DNA from: SIRX01 sp965214475
GTDB lineage: Bacteria > Actinomycetota > Rubrobacteria > Rubrobacterales > Rubrobacteraceae
Length of the DNA stretch: 64,000 nt
Direction: 5' to 3'
NCBI GenBank assembly: GCA_965214475.1
Contig: OZ243953.1
Location: 2,542,001-2,606,000 of the forward strand
Shown: positions 9,032 through 18,624 of the stretch, in pieces
Layout: each line of letters opens with the position of its first letter
Position numbering within the stretch: the stretch's first letter is position 1
The notes under the pieces: generated by a model
The model's input: only the letters and a program-made list of their open reading frames with translations
What the model was told of the DNA's origin: nothing
Databases searched by the model: none
Translations under genes and position numbers: made by a program

Positions 9032-10716
9032 CCAGACCGGACGGCCGTGTAGACCGAAAGGCATACGCCCTGGGCACCCTCGAGGAGCTGCACGAGGCGA
9101 TGAAGAGCCGGGAGGTCTTCGTGGAACCGAGCGAGCGGTGGTCGGATCCTCGGGCAAAGCTCCTCTCCGGTGATGAGTGGGAGGCAGCCCGCCCCGGTAT
9201 CCTGCATGCTCTCGATCTCTCCTCGAGTCCCGAAGAGTACCTAAACAAGGCGGAAGATCACCTGGACGAAGCCTACCGTCAGACAGCCGAGAATTTGCCG
9301 CGCAACGCTGCCGTGAGCATAGACCCAGCGAAGACGGCCCAGGGCTCGGATGCTCTGGACATCTCGAACCTCGACAAGCTCGAAGAGCCGGAGTCGCTGG
9401 AGCGGCTGCGCAAATCCCTCGGCGCGACGGTGCCTGTGGTGGACCTGCCCGACCTTATGCTCGAGATTCAGGAGAGGAGCGGCTTCGCCGACGAGTTCGA
9501 CCACGTGGCCGAGGGCGGAACGCGAGTCAAAGACCTACACAAGAGCGTGTGCGCCGTACTGCTCGCCGAGGCCTGCAACATTGGCTTTGAGTCTCTTGTA
9601 GATCCCGACGATCCCGCACTCACGAGGGACCGTCTATCCTGGGTCAAACAGAACTACCTCCGCGACGAGACGCTCGCCAGAGCCAATGCCCGGCTCGTGG
9701 AAGCCCAGGAAGGGATCTCGCTCGTCTCCGCGTGGGGTACTGGAGAGGTGGCGTCGGTGGACGGGCTGCGCTTCGTCGTACCGGTACGGACCGTGAACGC
9801 CGGCCCGAATCCCCGCTACTTTGGTGTGGGCAGAGGAACTACCTATCTCAACTACGTAAGCGACCGCTCCACCGGATTCCACGGCATCGTCGTCCCCGGC
9901 ACTCTCCGCGACTCGCTCTTCGTCCTGGACGGTCTCCTGGAGCATGAGACGAGCCTGGAACCCACGGAGATCACATCAGACACAGCAGGCTACTCGGACT
10001 TGATATTCGGTCTCTTCTACCTGCTCGGCTACCAGTTCAGCCCCCGCATCGCGGATGCCGGTGAAGCGAGGTTCTGGCGCATGGACCGCCACGCTGACTA
10101 CGGTCTACTCGATGGCCTCTCGAAACGCAACCACATCGACATGAACCTCATCACGAACAATTGGGAAGATATCCTGCGCGTCGTCGGCTCCTTGAAGCTC
10201 GGCACGGTGAAAGCCTCGGACCTCACCCGCACCCTACATTCGGGTTCCAAACAATCCGAGCTCTCGAAGGCCATCGCTGAGATAGGCCGGATAGCAAAGA
10301 CTCTTTTCCTGCTTTCCTATGTAGACGACGAAACGTACCGCAGACGCGTCCTCGTCCAGCTTAACCGCCACGAAGCCCGCCACAACCTCGCCCGGGAGAT
10401 CTTCCATGGGGACCGCGGCCATATAAGGAAACGCTACCGCGAAAGCCAGGAGGACCAGCTCGGAGCTTTAGGTCTCGTCCTGAACTCCGTGGCGCTCTGG
10501 AACACGCTGTACCTCGACGAGGCGGTCGGTTACCTTAGGCAAGAAGGAGAAGACGTGCGAGAAGAAGATCTGGCCCGCATCTCACCACTCATGCACTCGC
10601 ACATACACTTCATGGGCCGCTACCACTTCCAGCTAGACGAGGCGGTGGCAGAAGGCGGTCTCAGGCCACTACGCGATCCCGCAGAGATCAGCGAGTTCGA
10701 GCTGCTCGAACCCTAG
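9032..10716 (+). pseudogene. tnpA: Tn3-family transposase tnpA, 3' part
   Basis: Continuation of the Tn3 transposase after the nested IS3. It starts in frame as SRPDGRVDRKAYALGTLE, then RSREVF-like KSREVFVEPSERWSDPRAKLLSG, and carries the catalytic half: Asp in EITSDTAGYSDLIFGLFYLLG, YQFSPRIAD, and the conserved C-terminal LNRHEARHNLAREIFHG with its Glu, then GALGLVLNSVALWNT. It ends at TAG 10716 with the normal C-terminus (MGRYHFQL). No stop or frameshift is seen in this half. A GTG/ATG inside it could not give a working enzyme without the first half. Confidence 0.9.
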
Positions 10717-11036
10717 CCGCACACCAAGGACACACATCCTTAACCCTTTGCAACTACGTCATGCCTACAATGCTTGGTGCTTACCGTACGTTTTCGCTCC
10801 ACTGCTACTCGCGGTCCACTGTATGCCCGAGCATAACGACCCAAAAACCTTCATACCGCCCAAATAAGCATACTAAGTCAATTAAACAGGCCCCTAGAAT
10901 CCATTCTGCGGGCCTTCGAGAGGCCTCCTAAACGTCAGGTACCCCCCTGAAAACGGGGAAAATTCCTCTTGGCGCGTTGCGACCACTCACATGACGGGAC
11001 GAAATAGAGCAAGCAGTAGCCAGGTAAACTACCCCC
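10717..11036. other. Gene-free stretch after Tn3 tnpA, possible transposon end
   Basis: About 320 bases without a supportable gene. At about 10915-10946 the reverse strand reads GGGGGGTACCTGACGTTTAG, which has the GGGG start and an ACG-TTAG-like inner part of Tn3-family terminal repeats; a matching left end was not found. The rest has no clear repeat or promoter. Confidence 0.25.
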
Positions 11037-11873
11037 ATGAAGATGATAGGAGCTGGTTTCGGCCGCACGGGAACGACGTCGCTAAAGGCTGCTCTGGAAG
11101 AGCTGGGGTATGGCCCGGCCTACAGTTTGGGAGAGGTCTTCGAGAAACCCGAGCACGTCGAGGTCTGGGAAGCAGCCCGCCGCGGAGAACGAATCGACTG
11201 GAGGAAGTTTCTCTCTAACTACGAGGTAACCGTAGACTGGCCGGCCTGCTACTTCTACGAGGAGATCATGGAGGAGTTCCCCGAGGCGAAGGTGATCTTG
11301 ACCTTCCGGGACCCCGAGAACTGGTACGAGTCCATGCGCTCGACCATCTACCTGCTGAGGAAGATCACGAATGGACCGTTTCCCATCAGAGCGGCCTTCC
11401 GGCTCGCTAGGCTTTTCGCACCCGGGCCGGTCGGAACCGCCCGCCTGGCCGACCGGCTGGTGTGGGAGGACACCTTCGACGGGCGCTTTGAGGATCGAGA
11501 GTACGCAAGAAGGGTCTTCAAGCAGAGTAACGAGGACGTCCGCCGGCGAGTTCCGCCCGAAAGGTTGCTGGTCTTCGATGTCAGAGAGGGCTGGGAGCCC
11601 CTGTGCAACTTCTTGGGCATCGAAGTTCCCGACAAACCTTTCCCGCACCTCAACGAGACAAAGGAGATGCGCTACAGGCTCCTCGGGATCGTCCTGCTCT
11701 CGGCTGCCATACCGTCACTAATCTCAGTAGTAGGCCTTGCCGCCGTGGTGACGCTCTTCCGGCATTTCCTCTACGTCTCCTCTCGCGATGACAGAAGGTC
11801 CCTCGGCACAAGCTCTCTCGGACTGGCCCCTGAAACTCGACGCACCCGTTCCAGGTTACAATGTAGGGGATAA
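11037..11873 (+). CDS. Sulfotransferase family protein
   Basis: A 278-residue protein with the PAPS 5'-phosphosulfate loop at the N-terminus (GAGFGRTGTTSLKAALEELG) and the second nucleotide-binding region AKVILTFRDPENWYES (3'-phosphate binding). The later ERLLVFDVREGWEPLCNFLG and VPFPHLN-like VPDKPFPHLNET are standard for this sulfotransferase family. Residues ~215-245 form a hydrophobic stretch (LLGIVLLSAAIPSLISVVGL), so the protein may be anchored to the membrane by its C-terminus; the last ~30 residues look unstructured. Substrate unknown. It is followed by the TIR genes on the same strand after 78 bases. Confidence 0.85.
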   Translation: MKMIGAGFGRTGTTSLKAALEELGYGPAYSLGEVFEKPEHVEVWEAARRGERIDWRKFLSNYEVTVDWPACYFYEEIMEEFPEAKVILTFRDPENWYESMRSTIYLLRKITNGPFPIRAAFRLARLFAPGPVGTARLADRLVWEDTFDGRFEDREYARRVFKQSNEDVRRRVPPERLLVFDVREGWEPLCNFLGIEVPDKPFPHLNETKEMRYRLLGIVLLSAAIPSLISVVGLAAVVTLFRHFLYVSSRDDRRSLGTSSLGLAPETRRTRSRLQCRG

Positions 11874-11951
11874 GGTGTCTCCCACAACCAAACCCACAAC
11901 CAAAGGCAAGGCGCTAATAGAAACTGTCGTACAGGAGTCTATGGGGAGTTC

Positions 11952-12389
11952 TTGAGCTACACTGTCTTTATCAGCCACTCTACCAAGGATCGCTTTATCG
12001 CCCGGCAGGTGGCGGAGCTCATTGAGAAAGCTGGTCGTCAGCACGAAATAGACACCTTCCTCGACGAAAAAGACATCGAGTACGGCGGCTCGATTCCCGA
12101 AGAGATCCGCCAGCAGATTAGAGACTGCGGCGAGTTGGTAGTCCTTCTAAGCGAATACTCCGTAGATCGCCCGTGGGTACTTGTAGAGATTGGCGCGGCA
12201 TGGGTTCTTGAGAAACGCATAGTAGCCGTCATGGATAAACTCTCGCCCGACCAGATGCCAGATGTAATAGCACCGTACCGCGGCGTGGACCTCAACGACG
12301 TACAAGCCTATGTTGGCGAACTCGTGAAGCGGATAGCCACCGGTACACCCGGTAGACCTGATAATACAGACAAAGGAGAGACCTCATGA
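11952..12389 (+). CDS. Stand-alone TIR-domain protein 1
   Basis: A 145-residue protein that is nearly all one TIR domain. It begins YTVFISHSTKDRFIARQVAE, then DTFLDEKDIEYGGSIPEEI, LVVLLSEYSVDRPWVLVEIGAAW with the Trp-x-x-x-Glu that carries the NADase catalytic Glu in active TIR enzymes, and ends around VDLNDVQAYVGELVKRI. TTG is taken as the start, with GGGGAG just upstream. It overlaps the second TIR gene by four bases. Bacterial TIR proteins often cleave NAD+ or make cyclic ADP-ribose signals in anti-phage defence; which applies here is unknown. Confidence 0.87.
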   Translation: MSYTVFISHSTKDRFIARQVAELIEKAGRQHEIDTFLDEKDIEYGGSIPEEIRQQIRDCGELVVLLSEYSVDRPWVLVEIGAAWVLEKRIVAVMDKLSPDQMPDVIAPYRGVDLNDVQAYVGELVKRIATGTPGRPDNTDKGETS

Positions 12390-12808
12390 CTCAGCAGCAG
12401 GAGCGAACGAGCACTTCGCACATCTTCGTTAGCTACTCTTCCAAAGACAGGTGGTTTGCGACCCTGTTGCTCTCCCGACTAGCAAACCATCCAGACGTGA
12501 GCATATTCTCTACCCAGGACCTGAGCGCCGCAGGAGACTTCCGACACAGAATCAGAGAAGAGCTTCAGGCGGCCAGCGCTTTCCTGGTCCTGCTGTCGCA
12601 CAGATCGGTGGAGTCAAATTGGGTCCTCTACGAACTCGGGGCCGCGTGGGCTCTAGGGAAGCCGATCGTCGCCGTACTCATGGACCCTGAAGTGCGGACC
12701 AAAATCCCCGTTGATGCTCAGCAACTCAACATCGTCGAGGTTGAGGACCCAAACGAGCCCGGGGCCGCAGATAGCATCCTCGCGTACCTCCGCCCGAACG
12801 GCAGCTAG
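12386..12808 (+). CDS. Stand-alone TIR-domain protein 2
   Basis: A 140-residue second TIR domain starting at ATGA overlapping the stop of the first. Motifs: SHIFVSYSSKDRWFATLLLS, VSIFSTQDLSAAGDFRHRI, FLVLLSHRSVESNWVLYELG with Glu again four residues after Trp, and ALGKPIVAVLMDP. It is clearly diverged from its neighbour, so it is not a recent duplication. The overlap implies fixed stoichiometry, perhaps a heteromer. No effector with a pore, nuclease or SLOG domain is adjacent; a sulfotransferase lies upstream. Confidence 0.87.
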   Translation: MTQQQERTSTSHIFVSYSSKDRWFATLLLSRLANHPDVSIFSTQDLSAAGDFRHRIREELQAASAFLVLLSHRSVESNWVLYELGAAWALGKPIVAVLMDPEVRTKIPVDAQQLNIVEVEDPNEPGAADSILAYLRPNGS

Positions 12809-13308
12809 TATTGTCCCCGCACCGCGGGAGGGATGCGTCATCCCGAAGAACAAAATTATCAACTTTGCCCAGCAAAAAGCGTCGGGCGTCGGACCCGCAC
12901 GCCTCTCCTCCGACTACCCGTGCGCGTAGCGCTGTGACGCTACCATGCCGCCCGGCTAGCAAAATTTTTGCAAGATTTACCCGAGTAAGAACTCGATGAG
13001 TAAGAACTCGATATCGCCGCAAAGCATCCCATACCGAATGTCGAGGTAGGATAATTATGCGACGTTTTTGAAAGGCCCTCTGGGGCCATTATGTAGCTTG
13101 CTTGTAACGCGCTAGAAACAGCATGTTACTTAGCGATTCTCAAGCGACCGCTACGGTTTCGAAGGGTGCTGCTACGCAATGCTGCCGATTAAGAAACAAA
13201 AGCTACATAATTGCCGTATTCTAGGCTCCAGTTTCCGGTAATGATCTTCTTGGAAACTCGCTTGCAACTGCTTGATCGACCTAACGGGTGAAATCGTTCC
13301 AACAATAC
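12809..13308. other. 500-base gene-free stretch between TIR genes and integrase remnant
   Basis: No convincing coding frame on either strand and base composition is more AT-rich than around it. It contains a perfect 15-base tandem repeat (12983-13012) and little else that can be named. It may be the boundary zone of an integrated element, given the truncated recombinase next to it. Confidence 0.4.
12983..13012. repeat. Perfect 15-bp tandem duplication
   Basis: The unit GAGTAAGAACTCGAT occurs twice head to tail (12983-12997 and 12998-13012). Each unit contains the small inverted repeat GAGT-AAGA-ACTC, so the pair could also form hairpins or bind a dimeric protein. No function is known. Confidence 0.6.
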
Positions 13309-13938
13309 TCAACCCCCGACTTCATTGAGTAGATCTATATCCCGCATCTTTCCACCCTTGTGCCCGACTCGCACCCAACCGACCTTCGGGCCTACGTGGC
13401 ATTTCTCGACCGTAAGCCACGACACGTCGGAAACCCGGCAACCTGCCCAGTACCCCAAAGAGAACAACGCCGCACTGCGAACCTTGCCATCGCGCTCTAC
13501 CAAGTTCTTCAATACGTAGCGCTGGTCCGGAGACAGTCTGCGCGGCGCCAGCAGCGGCTGTGCCGGCACCTCCACCCTGCGAGCCGGGTTCCTACGCAAC
13601 AAACCTTTATCTTCGACCAGCCAACAGGCAAAACCGCTGGCGACGGACTTCACCCGTGAACGGTGGCTCACGCTGTAGCCACGAGCTTCCAGGTCTTTGA
13701 GGTAGGTCTCCAACGCCGTCCGGGTAAGGAGCTCCGGACGGAAGCCACCTGAACCACCAGGTCTCTCAGCCACCCATCCGGCAAGAGACCTCAAGATCCT
13801 CTCGTAAACCTCGACCGTCTGGATGGATCTACCTTCCAAAGTGAGCACATACTCGTCAACCAGGTCCTCAGAACCAGCCTCTTCCTCACCGACAACCCGC
13901 AGGTTCCGCGCCTCGCTTTGCGCCCCAATCTCGGACAT
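13309..13938 (-). pseudogene. Tyrosine recombinase (phage integrase family), truncated
   Basis: The 209 residues comprise the SAM-like N-terminal core-binding domain (VDEYVLTLEGRSIQTVEVYER, LETYLKDLEARGYSVSHRSR) and the beginning of the catalytic domain with the first catalytic Arg in LGYWAGCRVSDVSWL and KGGKMRDIDL. The frame then stops, so the H-x-x-R and Tyr motifs are missing; normal length would be about 300 residues. It cannot recombine DNA. It may mark the remains of an integrated genomic island at this point. Confidence 0.75.
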
Positions 13939-14138
13939 CCTATCCTCCCAAACTTTTCTGTTACGAGATTTTTGGCCTCATTTGGTCCGTTTCAGGTCCA
14001 CAAGGCGGGAATAGTAGCAGAAACTCGTAACGGAAGGTTAGTTCCGCTACGGGTTACTTTCACACCGCTTTGGGCAAACCAGCCTCCGGAGGGAAAGAGT
14101 GCCCAGCGTACGGTAAGGTCAGAAGGAAGTATCCCAAT

Positions 14139-15494
14139 CTAGCCTGCCAAGAGGCCGACCAAGAATGGAGCCGCGTAAAGGGTCATGAACATTACCCCGT
14201 AGTTGACGCCCCACCGATGCAACAAGCCAGCGACCAGCGCGAGGACTGCGACTCCGAAGATTCCCATGATTCCAGCATCGAGAAAGGCAAGCATAAGCAC
14301 GAGAGCCAAGAATGTGCCGATAAAAGCTTCGTGTGGGATGTATCGGAATACGAACGTGCTAATCGGCTGCGCATAGCGGACCGCCACCGTGTACGTGAGC
14401 GCTACCGCAACGGCCGCCCCTATTGCGGTTGCTATAGCGATAGAGCTGAAGCTCATCAGATGGTAGGCATTCTGCTCCAGCGTTAGTCGGGGCGGCGCGT
14501 TGAAGAATGGGTTGGCCGGGCCGATAGCCATTGGACTCAACGGAATGCCGATAGCCGCGAGCGGAACAATAATCCCGCTTATGTAAGCGGCGTTCGTGAG
14601 GGCATCCATAGTCGAGATCTTACGGGAGGCTCGGGCCGCGGCATCTTTGACCCGACTTGCCAAAGTCTCGCCGAGGAAAACTGTCAACCCCACAGGACTC
14701 ATGAAAAAGAACACAGTTCCTAATACAGCGCCTAGTGCCGCAGATGCCGATTCGGCCCGAGTGAGTTCCTTAAAAGGATTAGCCATTCCCGTCACCGGCT
14801 CACCCCTGAGCAAGCGAATCAGCTTTCCTTCCGACCGACGCATCTGCTCCCGCTCTTGACTCACTACTAGCTCGAACAGATTAAAGATCATCGGACCTAT
14901 CGTGATACCGAGAAAGAAGGAGATGAACACGGTAGTCTCTTGCGGCACGACGCCCGTGCCCCAGTACAACTGGCGCAAAGCCTGAATCAATATGGCCAGC
15001 GGTACGATGGATAGCAAGGCGATCCATCGCTCGCGAGCCATTAGAGCAAGGAAAATCGCGCCGCCTAGGAATAGATAGTTCGCGTACTGGGCCAGTGTAT
15101 CGGCCAGTGGCGTTAGTACAGAAGCCAACGCCAGGCTGGCCGGTACAGCAATGAGGGTCCCAATCACAGATCCAGAGGCCATCTTGCGAATGCTGGTGCT
15201 AGCGAGCCCCAAGGCTTTCAGCTCAAGGGCCGGTTCGACCATCGGGGCCGCCATGACTCCACCGGGGATACCCGCCACCGCCACCGGAATCGAGTCTGTT
15301 AGCTTTTTCGCCACGATTGCGGCCATGAAGAATGCCAGCACCACCGGAAGCGGCAAGCCCGCCAGAACGAGTGCCAGGGTGACCGGTGCCAGAACCGCTG
15401 TTTCGTCGGTTCCGGGTGCTATGCCTATCGCGGTGTATACGACGGTACCGACCAGTGCCGCCACCACCATCGCAAACAGCAGACCTATTGACAT
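14139..15494 (-). CDS. TctA-like tripartite tricarboxylate transporter permease
   Basis: A 451-residue integral membrane protein with about ten to twelve hydrophobic segments. The N-terminal half has the TctA-type duplicated pattern: IGIAPGTDETAVLAPVTLAL, then SIPVAVAGIPGGVMAAPMVE, a long loop, and the second half with AAYISGIIVPLAAIGIPLSP. TctA permeases normally work with a small TctB subunit and a periplasmic TctC binding protein; here a two-TM small protein (15502-15813) precedes it but no binding protein is near. It is the last gene of the mvaB-mvaA operon, so the likely substrate is mevalonate or a related hydroxy acid (inference). Confidence 0.7.
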   Translation of the reverse strand: MSIGLLFAMVVAALVGTVVYTAIGIAPGTDETAVLAPVTLALVLAGLPLPVVLAFFMAAIVAKKLTDSIPVAVAGIPGGVMAAPMVEPALELKALGLASTSIRKMASGSVIGTLIAVPASLALASVLTPLADTLAQYANYLFLGGAIFLALMARERWIALLSIVPLAILIQALRQLYWGTGVVPQETTVFISFFLGITIGPMIFNLFELVVSQEREQMRRSEGKLIRLLRGEPVTGMANPFKELTRAESASAALGAVLGTVFFFMSPVGLTVFLGETLASRVKDAAARASRKISTMDALTNAAYISGIIVPLAAIGIPLSPMAIGPANPFFNAPPRLTLEQNAYHLMSFSSIAIATAIGAAVAVALTYTVAVRYAQPISTFVFRYIPHEAFIGTFLALVLMLAFLDAGIMGIFGVAVLALVAGLLHRWGVNYGVMFMTLYAAPFLVGLLAG

Positions 15495-15501
15495 TTCTTT
15501 A

Positions 15502-15813
15502 TCACTCCTTATCTTCGTCTTCTATCTCAAGGCGACGGGTGGGGTTCAGCACGAAGCTGATAATGATGAAGCCAGCGAAGGCGCCGACTAGTCCAACCAC
15601 GAGCGGCTGAGGATCTTCGCCCGGGGCTAGCAAGAAGCCGCCCAGGGTTAACCCTGTCGACACTACAAGAGCGAACACGAGACCCCAGACAGACGCCGTG
15701 TCGTCCCAGACCTCCACTAAATTCTGGCGATCTGGCTCGGAGCTTCGCCCTTCTGTCTCTGCCCTAGTGCTGCTAGCGGCTTCTTCCCCTGTATACGGGG
15801 TGTCATTAGCCAT
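15502..15813 (-). CDS. Small two-TM membrane protein, candidate TctB-like subunit
   Basis: 103 residues: an acidic, soluble N-terminal ~40 residues, two hydrophobic segments (ASVWGLVFALVVSTGLTLGG and VVGLVGAFAGFIIISFVL) and an acidic tail (RRLEIEDEDKE). It ends seven bases before the transporter gene, which it precedes in the operon. TctB proteins have four TM segments, so this would be a reduced analogue; the role as a transporter subunit is inferred from position only. Confidence 0.6.
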   Translation of the reverse strand: MANDTPYTGEEAASSTRAETEGRSSEPDRQNLVEVWDDTASVWGLVFALVVSTGLTLGGFLLAPGEDPQPLVVGLVGAFAGFIIISFVLNPTRRLEIEDEDKE

Positions 15814-15884
15814 GACAGACCTCCTACCTTCTCCTTGTTTTCTGTTCTTCGTGTTCTTCGCGAACGTGCCATGCTCTGTGGCTA

Positions 15885-17153
15885 CTAGCTCCGTAGATCG
15901 CGCAGGATCTCCTCAGCCCTATCCTGGCGCACCTTCTGCTCCCTGACCATTGTCTCGACGACCTTCTCCACCTCTTCAGGTGTCGCCCCCGCGGCAGCCG
16001 CCACGTTCTTGGCGTGCAATGACATGTGACCACGCTGAATACCTTCGGAGGCGAGTGCCCGCACGGCGGCGAAATTCTGGGCCAGTCCGACCGCGGCGAT
16101 GATCTCGGCGAGCTCGCTTGCGGACTCCACGCCGAGCATCTTCACCGCCAAGCGCGCAGTTGGATGCACCTTGGTCGCCCCTCCTACGAGCCCCACGGAC
16201 ATGGGCACCTCGATGCTCCCCGCGAGGTTGCCGTCGGTGTTCTTTTCCCAGTGTGTTATAGACCTGTAGGTTCCCGAACGTGCTACGTAGGCGTGGGCTC
16301 CCGCTTCGACCGCCCGAGTGTCGTTACCGGTAGCGAGCACCACAGCTGATATGCCGTTCATGACGCCCTTGTTGTGTGTAGCGGCGCGATAAGGATCGAC
16401 CTCGGCAAGCTCGTGTCCGAACAGGAAGCCGTCCACGTCCTCCTCGCCGCCTATAGAGTCGCGAGAGATAACCGCACGCGCTCGGGCAAGCCGCAGATCA
16501 GCCAGGTTGGAGAGGATGCGCAGGTAAACCCTTCCGCCGGTTATCGCTTCCACACTGGGTGCTAGAGCTTCGGCCATGGTGTTGACGGCGTTGGCGCCCA
16601 TGGCGTCTTTGACGTCTACGATCAGGTGCATCACGACCATCGGACCCATGCCGGACCGCAGAACATGCACCTCTATCTGTCTCGCCCCACCACCTAGACT
16701 GACCAACATCGGGTCTTGTTCGTTGGCGAGTTCGAGGAGGTCCTCTTTGGCTTCGAACAGGCGGGCCTTTGCACCCTCAGGATCGCTCACCCCCGTAGCC
16801 TGTATCTGCGCCCGCATTAGCGTGCCGGAGTTGCTGGTGAAGAAGCCCCCGGTCTCGCGCGCGAGCCGTGCAGCATTGCTCGCGGCGGCCACAACCGATG
16901 GTTCCTCGATAGCCATCGGGATCAGACGATCCTTGCCGTTGATCACAAAGTTGGTAGCTATACCCAGGGGGATCTGTAAAGCGCCGATGGCGTTCTCTAT
17001 CATGCGGTCGGCGAGTGCGACTCCGGTTACCTCGTGGTCGCGCAGCGCACCGAGGTCTTCCTCCGTGAGGCCGCAGTTCTCCACGACCTTATCCAGCCTC
17101 TCTTCCGGCGGCAACTTGTAGAAGCCCGAAATCCTGCTCGACTTGGTCTCCAT
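15885..17153 (-). CDS. mvaA: Class II (degradative) hydroxymethylglutaryl-CoA reductase
   Basis: A 422-residue enzyme that interconverts mevalonate and HMG-CoA. Length and motifs are class II: ENAIGALQIPLGIATNFVI, EEPSVVAAASNAA (catalytic Glu), DAMGANAVNTMAE (nucleotide loop), THNKGVMNGISAVVLATGND (catalytic Lys), GGATKVHPTA and GHMSLHAKN (catalytic His). Class II enzymes usually run in the oxidative direction in organisms that grow on mevalonate. The next gene upstream in the operon encodes HMG-CoA lyase, which would split the product, and no mevalonate kinase or other isoprenoid-building genes are near, so a catabolic role is well supported. AGGGAGA precedes the ATG. Confidence 0.93.
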   Translation of the reverse strand: METKSSRISGFYKLPPEERLDKVVENCGLTEEDLGALRDHEVTGVALADRMIENAIGALQIPLGIATNFVINGKDRLIPMAIEEPSVVAAASNAARLARETGGFFTSNSGTLMRAQIQATGVSDPEGAKARLFEAKEDLLELANEQDPMLVSLGGGARQIEVHVLRSGMGPMVVMHLIVDVKDAMGANAVNTMAEALAPSVEAITGGRVYLRILSNLADLRLARARAVISRDSIGGEEDVDGFLFGHELAEVDPYRAATHNKGVMNGISAVVLATGNDTRAVEAGAHAYVARSGTYRSITHWEKNTDGNLAGSIEVPMSVGLVGGATKVHPTARLAVKMLGVESASELAEIIAAVGLAQNFAAVRALASEGIQRGHMSLHAKNVAAAAGATPEEVEKVVETMVREQKVRQDRAEEILRDLRS

Positions 17154-17206
17154 AAATGGTCTCCCTTATCCTTCGCTCTTAATGCTCTTGCCAACTTCCG
17201 TGCCGG

Positions 17207-18100
17207 CTACCCGGCCACCGGCTCGAACGCACCGGCTTTGTAGACTTGCCCCGGAAGCTCCTTGCCGAGCTTTTTGGCAAGCCACTCTGCACAACCAATC
17301 AGCGACTCCAAGTCGACTCCCGTCTCGAAACCCATGCCCTCAAGCGCGTAGACGAGATCTTCAGTCGCGACATTGCCGGTGGCTCGTGGAGCGAATGGAC
17401 ATCCTCCCGTCCCCCCGACTGATGCGTCCAGCACGGCCGCCCCAGCCTCGAGGGCGGCGATGGCGTTGGCGATGCCGGTGTTTCTAGTGTTGTGAAAGTG
17501 GCAGCCCATGACCACGTCGTTATCCTTGAGCGCCCCGACCAACTCTCGCACTTGCGATGGAACGCCAACGCCTATGGTGTCGGCGAGAATCAGTTCATCG
17601 GGTCTGTCCCGTACGATACGCCGAGCTATCGACAAAACCTTGTCCGCATCCACCGCCCCCTCGAATGGGCAACCAAAGGCGACGGAGAGCGTTACAGAGA
17701 TCCTTACCTCATCCTCACGCGCACGTTGCACAAGCCTCCGCGCGAGATCCGTTGCCTCAGCTACGGTTGTGTTCTGGTTCCTCCTCGCGAAAGACTCGGT
17801 GATCGGGAGCGCGTATCGAACCTCGTCTACGCCAGCTTCAACCGCTCTTTCGTAGCCCCTCTGGTTGAGCACCAGCCCAGCATAATTCTCGTCACGGTGG
17901 CGTTTCAGCTTCGCCATCACCTCCTCGGCCCCCGCCATTTGCGGCACCCTTTTGGGGTTGACGAAGCTGGCAGCCTCTATCCGGCGTAGGCCGGTGTCCG
18001 CGAGCCGAGAACACATCTCGGACCGGACCTCCGGAGCTAATGTTCTGTCGTCGTTCTGCAGACCGTCCCGAGGGCCTACCTCTACCACCTCTACAAACAC
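17207..18100 (-). CDS. mvaB: Hydroxymethylglutaryl-CoA lyase
   Basis: A 297-residue TIM-barrel lyase of the HMGL-like family that splits HMG-CoA into acetoacetate and acetyl-CoA. Motifs: VEVGPRDGLQN at the N-terminus (metal Asp, catalytic Arg), EAASFVNPKRVPQMA, the metal-binding HFHNTRNTG, and the signature GGTGGCPFAPRATGNVATED with the catalytic Cys. It is the first gene of a leftward operon followed by mvaA, a small membrane protein and the TctA-like permease (gap to mvaA 53 bases). Confidence 0.93.
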   Translation of the reverse strand: MFVEVVEVGPRDGLQNDDRTLAPEVRSEMCSRLADTGLRRIEAASFVNPKRVPQMAGAEEVMAKLKRHRDENYAGLVLNQRGYERAVEAGVDEVRYALPITESFARRNQNTTVAEATDLARRLVQRAREDEVRISVTLSVAFGCPFEGAVDADKVLSIARRIVRDRPDELILADTIGVGVPSQVRELVGALKDNDVVMGCHFHNTRNTGIANAIAALEAGAAVLDASVGGTGGCPFAPRATGNVATEDLVYALEGMGFETGVDLESLIGCAEWLAKKLGKELPGQVYKAGAFEPVAG

Positions 18101-18624
18101 CCTTTCCTCCTTGGAACTTTAACCACTGGGGTGCTCGGTTCCCTTTCTTACGAGAAACCTAGCGGTTGCTGCTCAGCAGACGCCCTCAGACTTGGACGCG
18201 CGTCAGGGCTCCTGCGAGCTTTCTGCTCAAGCTGCGTCCCCTTACAAAAAACCTACCCCCCTACAGACATTGCGCCGATATCGACACCGACCGTGTGGCC
18301 ATGAGTGTCACTTTCCTCAAGCCGCTAGGCTTCGTATCTTTACTTCAACCTACGATAAGCACGATAGCGGGGGGCCGCAACCGATTCAATGTCCATTACT
18401 ACACAAATCTAGCAATGTACTGTGTAGATGCACATCGACGAACTATAATGGGCTGTGTTTGGATAATCTGAAGTTTATTGAGATAGCGAGTTCTTAGAAG
18501 AACAGTAGTGATAGTACTCAGACGAGGCTTGGAGAAACGACTTTTGGCTAATGATCTTATGCCATTGTTCGGTATGATAACTTACCGGATGCTACTTAGA
18601 TCCAGAAAATTGGTGGGGTGAACA
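18101..18624. other. Divergent regulatory region between mva operon and GAF/PucR regulator
   Basis: About 520 bases without a gene, lying between the leftward mvaB start and the rightward regulator start, so promoters for both are expected here. A TATAAT at 18444-18449 has no good -35 partner. AT content rises towards the regulator. No convincing inverted repeat for the regulator could be picked out by eye. Confidence 0.45.

Noticed and set aside
10915..10946. Right terminal repeat of the Tn3 element
   Set aside because: It has the GGGG start and a TTAG-like part, but no matching left repeat was found, so it was kept only as a possibility in the gap entry.
12983..13012. Start of a CRISPR array or iteron cluster
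   Set aside because: Only two head-to-tail copies without spacers; no cas or rep gene nearby.
18444..18449. TATAAT as the regulator promoter
   Set aside because: The base 17 upstream gives TGTGTA, not a -35 box; single hexamers in an AT-rich gap are expected by chance.
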